A stretch of DNA of 64,000 nt from an uncultured Prevotellaceae bacterium. Lineage in GTDB: Bacteria > Bacteroidota > Bacteroidia > Bacteroidales > Bacteroidaceae. How positions within the stretch are numbered: the first letter of the stretch is position 1; the number at the start of each line of letters is the position of its first letter. The DNA lies in assembly GCA_937893145.1 (NCBI GenBank), contig CALBJW010000012.1:1-64000 (forward strand). Direction: 5' to 3'. Below, piece by piece: positions 8,473 to 17,196 of this stretch. Made by a program: the position numbers and the translations under genes. The notes beneath the pieces were generated by a model that did no database searches, was not told the origin of the DNA, and saw nothing but the letters and a program-made list of their open reading frames with translations.

Positions 8473-8526
8473 TTGCAAAAGTTATAGAGAATTTATAGGA
8501 TTTATAGAATATTATACGATTAATAT

Positions 8527-9636
8527 ATGGATAATTCGAAGATTACTGTCACATCGCCTTTACTTCCTAATCTTGAAGAGTTCCATGATATGCTAAAGCA
8601 GATATGGGATTCTAAATGGATAACTAACATGGGTAGTTTCCATAGACAGTTAGAAAAGGAATTGGCGGAGTATTTGAAGGTACCATATATTAGTTTGTTT
8701 ACTAACGGAACGCTTCCTCTTCTTACCGCATTGCAGGCATTGAAGATAAAGGGAGAGGTTATCACTACTCCGTATAGTTTTGTTGCCACAACCCATTCTA
8801 TCTGGTGGAACGACTGCAAACCAGTGTTTGTAGATATTGACCCTGCAACCGGAAATATAGATCCAGATAAGATAGAAGCTGCAATCACTCCTCAAACTAC
8901 AGCCATCATGCCTGTTCATGTTTATGGTAAACCATGTGACACCAAACGCATCCAGCAGATTGCTGACACATACGGATTGAAGGTAATCTACGATGCTGCC
9001 CACGCATTTGGAGTAGAGGTTGATGGCGAAAGCATCCTTAATGCGGGTGATGTAAGCACGTTGTCATTTCATGCCACAAAGGTGTATAACACGATAGAGG
9101 GCGGAGCCATTGTTCTTCACGATGAGAAGATGAAGGCAAGAATGGACTATCTCAAGAATTTTGGTTTTGCAAATGAGGTTACAGTTGTAGGTCCAGGCAT
9201 CAACTCCAAACTTGATGAAGTACGTGCTGCTTTTGGTCTTTTGAACCTTCGCCAGATTGACTCGTCCATCGATGCTCGTCGCGAAGTGGCTGTAAGGTAT
9301 CGTGAAGCACTTAAAAATATAAAAGGTATATCGTTTTATGAGGATATGCCTGGAGTAAAACATAACTACTCCTATTTCCCAATCTTTGTAGATGGTGAAG
9401 AATATGGCATGACTCGTGATGAACTTTATGAGAAGATGAAGTCGCAGAATATCTATGGCAGAAGATATTTCTACCCATTGATTTCCGAGTTTTCACCATA
9501 CAAAGGACTTGAGTCTGCAAGTCCTGAGAATCTTCCTGTCGCACACCGAATGGCAAATAGTGTAATCTGTTTGCCTATACATCACGAGTTGTCGGAGGAG
9601 GAAATAGAGAGAACAGTTAAATGCATAATCAAGTAG
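8527..9636 (+). CDS. DegT/DnrJ/EryC1/StrS family sugar aminotransferase
   Basis: A 369-residue PLP enzyme of the sugar-aminotransferase class, expected to transaminate an NDP-4-keto (or 3-keto) deoxysugar. The PLP lysine is K185 in LSFHATKVYNTIEGGA, the cofactor aspartate is in VIYDAAHAFGV, and TNGTLPLLTAL is near the N-terminus. The overall pattern resembles VioA-like enzymes that make dTDP-Qui4N, but the substrate is not provable here. No dTDP-glucose dehydratase or synthase genes are nearby, so the keto sugar must come from genes elsewhere. It overlaps the next gene by 16 bases. Confidence 0.88.
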   Translation: MDNSKITVTSPLLPNLEEFHDMLKQIWDSKWITNMGSFHRQLEKELAEYLKVPYISLFTNGTLPLLTALQALKIKGEVITTPYSFVATTHSIWWNDCKPVFVDIDPATGNIDPDKIEAAITPQTTAIMPVHVYGKPCDTKRIQQIADTYGLKVIYDAAHAFGVEVDGESILNAGDVSTLSFHATKVYNTIEGGAIVLHDEKMKARMDYLKNFGFANEVTVVGPGINSKLDEVRAAFGLLNLRQIDSSIDARREVAVRYREALKNIKGISFYEDMPGVKHNYSYFPIFVDGEEYGMTRDELYEKMKSQNIYGRRYFYPLISEFSPYKGLESASPENLPVAHRMANSVICLPIHHELSEEEIERTVKCIIK

Positions 9637-10925
9637 ATAGATATAGTTCCATGTGCAAGAAACAGAAGAAGATACTCATTCTTGGAGGTGCAAATCAGCA
9701 TGTCAAGTTGATAAAAGCAGCACAAGACATGGGAGTATATACTATTGTTACAGATTACTTACCAGTATCACATTCGCCAGCCAAGCAAGTTGCCGATGAA
9801 TATTGGGATATAAGTATAACCAATGTTACGGAAATCGTAGCAAAGTGCAAAGCAGAAGGAGTTGATGGAGTGATGGCAGCATGGTTAGATCCTTGCCAAA
9901 TCCCTTATTGCCAGATATGTAAGGAGTTGAATGTTCCTTGCTATGGAACAGAAGAACAGTTCTTCTTGTTTACCAACAAACATGCCTTCAAGGAGTTGTG
10001 CATGAAGAATGCTATTGGCATCATTCCTGAATTCTCGGAGGAAGATGTGCATAATGGACAGCTGCAATACCCCTTGTTTGTGAAGCCAGTTGACAGTCGT
10101 GGTTCCAGAGGACAAAGCGTGTGTGTAGATGAACAGTCCTTAATGCAGGCATTACAGTTTGCCAAAGCAGAATCCTCTGATGGCGATGTCATTATAGAGA
10201 AGTTCATCGAAAACAAAGACACTTTCCAGGTGACATACATGTTTGTTGATGGAGTACCATATATCCTTAGAACAACAGATGGGTATAGTGGAACGGTCGA
10301 AGATAAGTTGGATAACGTAGCATTGTGCAGCATTTCCCCTTCACGCTATTCCAAAGAGTTTGTTGAAACCGTTCATCCTCATATTGTTGAGATGATGAAG
10401 TCCATTGGTTTTACGAATGGACCAGTCATGCTTCAGGGCTTCTACGATGAAGGAGTGTTTAGGTTCTTCGACCCTGGACTTCGTTTCCCTGGAGTGGAAT
10501 ATGATGACATGATAGCAGAAGTCTTCGGAATTGATGTGATGAAGATGATGGTTGAGTTTGCACTTACAGGAAAGTTCTCCGAATATCATCTCAGCAACGA
10601 AGCTGAATTCTTGGGCGAGAAGAGGTCTGCTGTGCTGTTTCCAACCATAACAGCAGGAAAGATTAATACTATATCAGGAGTAAATGAACTCTTGAATGAT
10701 GAAAGTTGTTATTCCGTATCACTTCGACATAAAGAAGGAGAGACCGTAAAGTGGTCGTATGATGTCAATCAGCGAATAGCAGAAGTAAATGTCATGTGCG
10801 GTAATCTTGATGAGTTGAAGCAGAAGATTGCAAAGGTTTACCAAACACTTCAGGTCGTTAGTGATAGTGGAGAAAACATGATGTACGTACCTTTTAATGT
10901 AGATAGAATAAAGCATGAAAGCTGA
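9621..10925 (+). CDS. ATP-grasp carboxylate-amine ligase
   Basis: A 434-residue ATP-grasp protein. The N-terminal Rossmann-like part shows KILILGGANQHVKLIKAAQDMG, followed by YPLFVKPVDSRGSRGQSVC for the ATP-binding grasp and PVMLQGFYDEGVFRFFDPGLRFPG for the metal and nucleotide site. Such enzymes couple an acyl phosphate to an amine. Beside a sugar aminotransferase the natural inference is ligation of an amino acid to an amino sugar, or synthesis of an unusual amino acid donor. An alternative start at 9651 (MCKKQKK) would remove the 16-base overlap with the aminotransferase. It overlaps the next gene by 11 bases. Confidence 0.85.
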   Translation: MHNQVDRYSSMCKKQKKILILGGANQHVKLIKAAQDMGVYTIVTDYLPVSHSPAKQVADEYWDISITNVTEIVAKCKAEGVDGVMAAWLDPCQIPYCQICKELNVPCYGTEEQFFLFTNKHAFKELCMKNAIGIIPEFSEEDVHNGQLQYPLFVKPVDSRGSRGQSVCVDEQSLMQALQFAKAESSDGDVIIEKFIENKDTFQVTYMFVDGVPYILRTTDGYSGTVEDKLDNVALCSISPSRYSKEFVETVHPHIVEMMKSIGFTNGPVMLQGFYDEGVFRFFDPGLRFPGVEYDDMIAEVFGIDVMKMMVEFALTGKFSEYHLSNEAEFLGEKRSAVLFPTITAGKINTISGVNELLNDESCYSVSLRHKEGETVKWSYDVNQRIAEVNVMCGNLDELKQKIAKVYQTLQVVSDSGENMMYVPFNVDRIKHES

Positions 10926-12033
10926 TTTTATATATCTGAACGAGAAGCAGATGATAGAGGCGGGAGTGAAGGACTTGAAAAGGTGCAACGATGCCATCGA
11001 GTACATGTTCCGTCTGCAGCATATAGGTGATTATCGTGAAGGAGGAGATGATAATGATGCACACGGATTGAGAATTGTGTTCCCAAAAGAATCATCAATA
11101 CCAAATATGCCACTTCATTCGCCTGGTCGTTGGTTTTCTGCCATGCCTGCCTATCTCGGGGGGAAATACCATGCAGTAGGCATAAAGTGTTATGGTGCTA
11201 ATCAGGCAAATCCACAGTTGGGCGTACCTCGTTCTGTATTGATGATGTCGCTCCTTGATGCAGAAAGCGGATTGCCATTTGCCTATATGTCAGCCAATAT
11301 CTTGAGTGCAGCTCGTACTGGTGCTGTGTCGGGACTTTATGCAAGATATATGGCACCAAAGTCTGCAAGAAAGATTGCAGTTATTGGTCCGGGCGTAATG
11401 TCGCGCTATTCTTTAGACTCCATTATGCTCGAATGTCCTAACATAGAACATATATCTGTACTCGGAAGAGGGCGAAAAGGACTTGACTCTTTCAAGAATC
11501 ATTGTAAAGAGAAAGGCTACAACTTCAAGACATATACCGAATGTCAAAGCGTTGAAGATGTTTGCAAGGACGCAGATATCATCCTGACAGCAAACTCAAA
11601 ATGTGCAACTCATGAGGAATACCCTTATGTCAAGCAGGAGTATTTGAAGAAGAATGCACTTGTAATAGTGGTTGCAGTCATTCGCTTTGACAAGCAGATG
11701 TTCTTGGGTGATGATGCTGTCTTCATAACCGACGACAAGAGAATGTACATGCAAGATGGTGCTATTGATTCCCATCCAGTTGATTCTAACGACCCTTCTG
11801 TCACATATATCAGCGGTTTGTGTGAGCGTATCGAAAAGGGCTTGGAGGTTACCGATATGTCTGAGATAGTATGCGACGACACGTTTGTAAGGGATGAAAA
11901 CAAGATATATTTCTGTGCTTCAACAGGAATGCCAATAGAAGATGTTGCATGGGCTTGTGAATGTTATGAGGTTGCAAAGGCAAAAGGAATAGGAACAGTC
12001 CTTGATTTGTGGGACGAACCAGAACTATTATAA
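10915..12033 (+). CDS. Ornithine cyclodeaminase/mu-crystallin family enzyme (TyoB-like)
   Basis: This 372-residue protein has the mu-crystallin/ornithine cyclodeaminase fold. The N-terminal half includes MSANILSAARTGAVSGLYARY, the typical substrate loop, and the nucleotide-binding site is IAVIGPGVMSRYSLDSI (about residue 155). The sequence resembles proteins annotated as tyramine oxidase subunit B. The family reduces imines or deaminates amino acids with NAD(P)H. Locked in an overlapping cassette with a sugar aminotransferase and an ATP-grasp ligase, it probably makes the amino acid or imine product that is attached to the polymer. The exact reaction is unknown. Confidence 0.8.
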   Translation: MKADFIYLNEKQMIEAGVKDLKRCNDAIEYMFRLQHIGDYREGGDDNDAHGLRIVFPKESSIPNMPLHSPGRWFSAMPAYLGGKYHAVGIKCYGANQANPQLGVPRSVLMMSLLDAESGLPFAYMSANILSAARTGAVSGLYARYMAPKSARKIAVIGPGVMSRYSLDSIMLECPNIEHISVLGRGRKGLDSFKNHCKEKGYNFKTYTECQSVEDVCKDADIILTANSKCATHEEYPYVKQEYLKKNALVIVVAVIRFDKQMFLGDDAVFITDDKRMYMQDGAIDSHPVDSNDPSVTYISGLCERIEKGLEVTDMSEIVCDDTFVRDENKIYFCASTGMPIEDVAWACECYEVAKAKGIGTVLDLWDEPELL

Positions 12034-12046
12034 CGAACTCTCCTTG

Positions 12047-13081
12047 ATGACAATATATCCAGTTTTCATACCAACCCTCAATCGTTACGCCCATTTCAAA
12101 AGGTGTGTTGAGTCGCTTGCACGAAACGTGTATGCTTCCGAAACAGAACTTGTCATCGGACTCGACTTCCCACCAGCAGAAAAATATCGTGAGGGGTGGG
12201 AGAAGATAAATAATTATCTTCCTACTATTGAGGGTTTCAAGAAGGTCACAGTATTCACTCATGACAAGAATGTTGGCGCACGAGAGAACTGGCAAGTGTT
12301 GCAGGACTACTGTTTTTCTCATTACGATGCAGCAATAGTTTCGGAGGATGACAACGAGTTTTCACCTTGTTTTCTTGAATATATCAATACTGCGTTGAAC
12401 AGATTTCATGATGATGAAACCATAAAGACCGTTTCGGGTTATAATGCACAACCCTTTTACGACCAGAATGGACATACAGTATATAAGAGTATTGACAATA
12501 ATGCTTGGGGCTTTGGTCTATGGAAACATAAGGAAGCAGAACTGTTGGGACAGTTGAACAATAACCTGTATTTCATCAATGCCATTCATAAACCTTGGAC
12601 TGCAAAGCGAATACTTGATACCTATCCTACGCTGTACCTTATGCTCACTTTCATGGTGAGACGAATGGTTTCGTACGGCGATGTGAAACGTACCACCTTA
12701 AATATATTAAAAGGTACCTATCAGTTGCGACCAGCTGTGTCGTTAGTTAGGAACTGGGGATTTGATGGTAGCGGCACAAATTGCGAGAACGAGCAGGACC
12801 TCCACCTTCAACCAATATCAGAAGACACGAGATTTGAATTTCCAGATGCTGTGGGTTCCTTTGAAACTTCTGCTAATTATAAGCATCTTAAAGAACATTG
12901 TTTGCCTGCAGATGCAGAAGAACGTAAGCAACATTTAGCACTTACACATCAGTTCTTTAAGGAAAATACAGGCATTGCTGTTTGGCCTCGTGTCATTGTT
13001 AAGAATGCTTATGCCTCACTACGAGTGAAGCTCGGTATTGGAAAACGAATAGAACAGTTCATCTCTTTGTTTCGTTCTTAA
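12047..13081 (+). CDS. GT-A fold glycosyltransferase
   Basis: I place the start at ATG 12047 (MTIYPVFIPTLNRYAHFK), where the GT-A fold begins, 13 bases after the previous stop. An upstream in-frame start at 12002 would overlap the previous gene for no gain. The 344-residue protein has IPTLNRY at the nucleotide-binding strand and SEDDNEFSP as the metal-binding acidic motif. The last third (about residues 200-340) is a distinct region with several aromatic residues, possibly acceptor binding. The transferred sugar is unknown. Confidence 0.8.
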   Translation: MTIYPVFIPTLNRYAHFKRCVESLARNVYASETELVIGLDFPPAEKYREGWEKINNYLPTIEGFKKVTVFTHDKNVGARENWQVLQDYCFSHYDAAIVSEDDNEFSPCFLEYINTALNRFHDDETIKTVSGYNAQPFYDQNGHTVYKSIDNNAWGFGLWKHKEAELLGQLNNNLYFINAIHKPWTAKRILDTYPTLYLMLTFMVRRMVSYGDVKRTTLNILKGTYQLRPAVSLVRNWGFDGSGTNCENEQDLHLQPISEDTRFEFPDAVGSFETSANYKHLKEHCLPADAEERKQHLALTHQFFKENTGIAVWPRVIVKNAYASLRVKLGIGKRIEQFISLFRS

Positions 13082-13102
13082 AAACATTGCTTGGTAATCT
13101 GT

Positions 13103-14335
13103 ATGAAGGTAGTTCATATATCAGCATTATATTTAGGTGGTGCGGCTATCTGCACAAAGAGAATACACAGTTCTTTATTGAAACTTGGTGTCGATTCAGG
13201 AATACTCTTTGCTACAGGTAGTAAGGACGAATATACCGATGTGGTGGAACCTGACACCTCGTATCCTTGGTCGAAGAATGTACTCGTTCGAAAGGTGCAG
13301 GCATATTTATGCAGAAAACATCTGTGGCCTTATACGGAATACTATAAGCATCAGTACGAATTAGTTAAGGACGATATACACTATACATTCTCATCCCCCG
13401 TAACCGAATATCAAAACTTGGCGGAACATCCGTGGGTAAAGGAGGCGGACATCATTCATCTTCATTGGATAGGTGATTTTGTTGATTATCCATCATTCTT
13501 CTCAAAGGTCGGAAAACCTATTGTATGGACACTGCATGACTTGAATCCAGGACTTGGAGGATTTCATTACATGGGGCAGTACAAGGTTGCAACAGAAGCG
13601 GTTAAGTCTTTGTCAAGTAAGTTTGAGAATGTCAAGAAGTGTGCGTTGAAGAAGGCGAAAGACTTGAATATCGTTTGCATCTCGTCATTTATGGATGAGT
13701 TTGTCAAGAGCAATAGTATTCTTGGTTCTTTTCCACGAGCAATTATTCACAACGGAATCGAGAGTGATTCTTTCACACCAGTAGAGAAGAGTATTGCTCG
13801 AAAGAACCTGAACATATCGGCAGAAAAGACAGTTATCATGTTCTCGTCCTATTGGTTGTACGATGAGCGCAAAGGACTTTCTTTGTTAGTTGAAGCATTA
13901 GAGAAACTGAATAATCCAGACATTCTTCTCTTATGTGTTGGAAAATATAAAGAAAAACTCGACACAAGCGTTGACATTCATTACATGGGACTTGTTGAAA
14001 GTATGGAGACATTGATGGAATGTTATTCTGCATCCGACCTCTTTGTTCAGTCCTCATTTGAGGAAGCATTTGCACAATGTCCACTTGATGCAATGGCTTG
14101 TGGTGTGCCTGTCGTGTCTTTCCCTTGTAGTGGAGCAGAAGACTTGATTCGACCATTTAACGGAGTTGTATGCGATGACTTTACCGTTCCATCATTGCTG
14201 AGTGGAATAAAGAAGGCACTTGCTAATAAATATGACTCGAATATTATCAGAGAATACATAGTGAAGAATTTCTCATACGATATTATTGGAGCAAAATATA
14301 AGGAATTGTATGAAACTATCAATCATCACGGTTAA
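13103..14335 (+). CDS. GT4 family glycosyltransferase
   Basis: A GT-B fold retaining transferase of 410 residues from ATG 13103 (MKVVHISALYLGGAAICTKR). A TTG-initiated extension to 13091 looks unnecessary. The C-terminal donor site reads SSFEEAFAQCPLDAMACG: the usual E-x7-E pair has become E-x7-D, a conservative change. The long N-terminal acceptor domain includes WVKEADIIHLHWIG and WTLHDLNP, often seen in capsule GT4 enzymes. It overlaps the next gene by 26 bases, which indicates translational coupling. Confidence 0.88.
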   Translation: MKVVHISALYLGGAAICTKRIHSSLLKLGVDSGILFATGSKDEYTDVVEPDTSYPWSKNVLVRKVQAYLCRKHLWPYTEYYKHQYELVKDDIHYTFSSPVTEYQNLAEHPWVKEADIIHLHWIGDFVDYPSFFSKVGKPIVWTLHDLNPGLGGFHYMGQYKVATEAVKSLSSKFENVKKCALKKAKDLNIVCISSFMDEFVKSNSILGSFPRAIIHNGIESDSFTPVEKSIARKNLNISAEKTVIMFSSYWLYDERKGLSLLVEALEKLNNPDILLLCVGKYKEKLDTSVDIHYMGLVESMETLMECYSASDLFVQSSFEEAFAQCPLDAMACGVPVVSFPCSGAEDLIRPFNGVVCDDFTVPSLLSGIKKALANKYDSNIIREYIVKNFSYDIIGAKYKELYETINHHG

Positions 14336-15113
14336 CTATAATAATAAGGAGGGTTTGATTAAGACAATAGAAAGTGTTAAGAATCAAACCACTTCAGATT
14401 ATGAATGGATAATAATTGATGGCGGAAGTACAGACGGAAGCAAAGAGATTATTGAAAGCAATGCTGATAGATTTGCTTATTGGTGTTGCGAGAAGGACAA
14501 TGGAGTTTATGATGCTATGAACAAAGGAATTGGACTTGCTCATGGCGAGTTTGTGAACTTCATGAATTCTGGTGATGTGTTTGCTTCAAATGATGTTGTT
14601 GAGAAGTTCTTAACTCACGATTCACAGTCCGACATTTATTATGGTGATGTTATCTATGTAGAGGCATCAGGAGAGAAGACAATTCATTATCCTGATGTGA
14701 TAAGTTATGATAGATTTCCAAAGAGTACGATAAATCATCAGTCTGCGTTCATCCGAACCTCCTTTGCAAAGGCATTCCCTTACGAGTTGAAATACAGACT
14801 TGCTGCTGATAGAAACTTCTGGACACAGGCACTGTTACATGGTACTAAGTTTGAACATCTTGATTTTGTTGTGGCAAGATATGATTGTCAAGGAATGAGT
14901 TCCATGCAGTCGAGCGCAGTAGATGCAGAATGCCAGCAGATTTATGCAGATACAGTTCCGCAGGGATTGTCTTCATTGATTGATGAACTTAATAAGTACA
15001 GAACTATTGTAGCATACAATCCAGAGTTAGAACATATATATAAGTTGTTGAATAAGCGTAGGCTCTTCAAGCGTATAATCACGTTTGTCATAAAAGTTCT
15101 TGAACGCTTTTAA
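14310..15113 (+). CDS. GT2 family glycosyltransferase (WcaA-like)
   Basis: The start at 14310 (MKLSIITVNYNNKEG) follows an AAGGA ribosome site at 14300-14304 inside the end of the previous gene, giving a 267-residue protein. IIIDGGSTDGS and NSGD are the nucleotide and metal motifs. CEKDNGVYDAMNKGIGLAHG matches the paralogues at 2088 and 23259. The metal motif is NSGD rather than the usual DADD, as in many WcaA-like proteins. It should transfer one residue of the repeat unit. The donor is unknown. Confidence 0.87.
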   Translation: MKLSIITVNYNNKEGLIKTIESVKNQTTSDYEWIIIDGGSTDGSKEIIESNADRFAYWCCEKDNGVYDAMNKGIGLAHGEFVNFMNSGDVFASNDVVEKFLTHDSQSDIYYGDVIYVEASGEKTIHYPDVISYDRFPKSTINHQSAFIRTSFAKAFPYELKYRLAADRNFWTQALLHGTKFEHLDFVVARYDCQGMSSMQSSAVDAECQQIYADTVPQGLSSLIDELNKYRTIVAYNPELEHIYKLLNKRRLFKRIITFVIKVLERF

Positions 15114-15127
15114 TAACTGTTACAACG

Positions 15128-16090
15128 ATGATACATTTTTCCTTTATTATCCCTCACAAGAATCTGCCCACAGAACTACTGAGGAAATGCCTTGACAGCA
15201 TTCCTCTTCGTGACGATGTGGAGATAATTGTTATTGATGATAATAGTGACTTCACATCCACAGATAAAGCAGAATTGTCATCATTAGGCGATTCTCGAAC
15301 ACAGATTGTCTTTGACACATCTTCAAAAGGTCCTGGTAATGCTCGTAATCTTGGCATGAAGATGGCAAAAGGCGAATGGCTCTTGTTTGCTGATGCTGAT
15401 GACTTCTATGAGAAAGACAACCTGAACCTTTTCCTCGAACAGTTGCTCAACTGCAATGCCGATGTTGTATATATGGGAATACGCGTCTTATCGTTGGACG
15501 GAAGTGTTGCCGATGACAATTATTCATTCCCATGTGATAAGAAGGAATTATTGCCAGTAGAAAGTAAAGATGTCTTCTTGCATGACCAGCACCAGTCTTG
15601 GCGACGTGCCATTCGTGCTGATTTCTTGCGTGAACACAATATAGAATATCCATCCATTAGATACTGCGAGGACCAGAGCATGTCGGTTAAGGCTTTGCTT
15701 TATGCAAAGGCAATAATGGTTTTCCCGTTGCCAGTATATTGTTATGTTCGCCGCGAAGGTTCAATCACAAAACAGCTCTCGCGAAAGGACTTGATCGATG
15801 CTTTGTATGATTGTTTCGCAATGAACCGTTTGATTGGTCAGCACAACTATAATGTAAGACTCTCTGTTCCGGCATATATCTTGTCGTTGTTAAGGCAGAA
15901 GAATATATTCCTTTTCTATTATTATGCGTTGCAAAACTTCTTGCATGTAGATAAAGAGACAGCAATGAGTGATTATAAGAAAGCATGTAAGATGTCTTAT
16001 ATTGCGGAAAATCCTGTCAAGGTTCTTGTTGACAGCGTAAGAGTTAAGTTAGGAGCTATTAAGAACAGTTTATTTCATCGTGCCAAATGA
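15128..16090 (+). CDS. GT2 family glycosyltransferase
   Basis: A 320-residue GT-A transferase with FSFIIPHKNLP, the IIVIDDNSD nucleotide loop and LLFADADDFYE metal motif. The acceptor half contains HQSWRRAIRADFLRE and RYCEDQSMSVKALLYA. The latter ED motif is the usual catalytic base region in capsule GT2 proteins. The last codons overlap the next gene by four bases (ATGA), so the two should be translated together. Confidence 0.88.
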   Translation: MIHFSFIIPHKNLPTELLRKCLDSIPLRDDVEIIVIDDNSDFTSTDKAELSSLGDSRTQIVFDTSSKGPGNARNLGMKMAKGEWLLFADADDFYEKDNLNLFLEQLLNCNADVVYMGIRVLSLDGSVADDNYSFPCDKKELLPVESKDVFLHDQHQSWRRAIRADFLREHNIEYPSIRYCEDQSMSVKALLYAKAIMVFPLPVYCYVRREGSITKQLSRKDLIDALYDCFAMNRLIGQHNYNVRLSVPAYILSLLRQKNIFLFYYYALQNFLHVDKETAMSDYKKACKMSYIAENPVKVLVDSVRVKLGAIKNSLFHRAK

Positions 16091-17196
16091 GTAGCGAAGG
16101 TATGCATATAGTATATTGCACAGATACCAATTATATAATGCCAATAGGCGTTGCAATGATATCTGTTTGTGAGAACAATAAGGATGAGAATATCACATTC
16201 CATATCTTCATTACCGATATGGAGGCATCAAATGAGGTTATTGATACTAAAACAGCCAAACTAAAAGAGGTTGCTAATAAGTACAATCAGACTATTGAAA
16301 TCTATCATTTTGACTTCGAGAAACTGAGAGTGTTTGGTCATACTCAGTTTGGACACATCTCTATCGCTGCCCTTGTGAGGTTGTATATTGCAGACTTGCT
16401 GCCTGATACTATAGATAGAGTTCTGTACATGGATGGCGACACACTTGTCAATGATAAGTTGCGTCCTTTGTGGGAAACAGAAATGGTGGCTGACTGTCCG
16501 TTGGCAGCTGTTGTAGATGCTAATGGAACATCGGCATTAACACATTATGCTCTTAAGACTCCAGTCAATACTCCTTATATCAACTCTGGTGTTCTGCTCA
16601 TCAACTTGTCTTGTTGGAGACAGGAAAAGAGTTCTGCAACTCTCATTTCTGTTGCAAAAGAAAAACTCGACACCTTCCCTTACATCGACCAGGACCTTAT
16701 AAACTATGTGTTTGGTGATAGAATAAAGTTATTGCCAATAAAGTATAATTTCCAGACAATATTCATCTTCTCTCCAGAATTCTATTGGATGGTTGACTGC
16801 CAGTATGTTGATGAAATCCGTTCGCTGATTAAGGAGAAGAACCCTGTCATCATTCATTATATCACAGCAAACAAACCGTGGAAAGATGAGTGGTGTCCTT
16901 TGCGTGAGATATGGAATAAGTACAAGGCATTATCTCCTTGGAAGGATGTGCCTGTAGAATCATTGGTGACTCGTTTCGATCGTTGCGATATATACGATGA
17001 TTTCATTGATGCTTATTGGGGCGACACAAAGTTGATGAAGGCATTGTTGCGACCAGTCATTCCGCTCGCAAAGACTATTCTTAAGTTCAAGAACAAGGAG
17101 AAGATTGCTAATGTCGTGACTATACCACTCCGTATTGCAACCGTGTTGTTGGAGAGGATATACAGATTCAAGGCAAGAAAATTGAAGAATGTTTGA
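16087..17196 (+). CDS. GT8 family glycosyltransferase
   Basis: This 369-residue protein is a retaining GT-A transferase of the glycogenin/LgtC type. It begins near MHIVYCTDTNYIMPIGVAM (alternative ATG at 16102), has the metal-binding VLYMDGDTLV, and closes the active site with HYITANKPWK, the GT8 H-x-x-x-x-KPW signature. NSGVLLINL is also family typical. GT8 members usually transfer glucose or galactose in alpha linkage, but specificity is not assured. It overlaps both neighbours (4 and 8 bases). Confidence 0.9.
   Translation: MSSEGMHIVYCTDTNYIMPIGVAMISVCENNKDENITFHIFITDMEASNEVIDTKTAKLKEVANKYNQTIEIYHFDFEKLRVFGHTQFGHISIAALVRLYIADLLPDTIDRVLYMDGDTLVNDKLRPLWETEMVADCPLAAVVDANGTSALTHYALKTPVNTPYINSGVLLINLSCWRQEKSSATLISVAKEKLDTFPYIDQDLINYVFGDRIKLLPIKYNFQTIFIFSPEFYWMVDCQYVDEIRSLIKEKNPVIIHYITANKPWKDEWCPLREIWNKYKALSPWKDVPVESLVTRFDRCDIYDDFIDAYWGDTKLMKALLRPVIPLAKTILKFKNKEKIANVVTIPLRIATVLLERIYRFKARKLKNV

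Noticed and set aside
12002..12046. Upstream start for the GT-A transferase
   Set aside because: It would add 15 residues without fold value and overlap the previous gene by 32 bases. ATG 12047 begins the fold directly.
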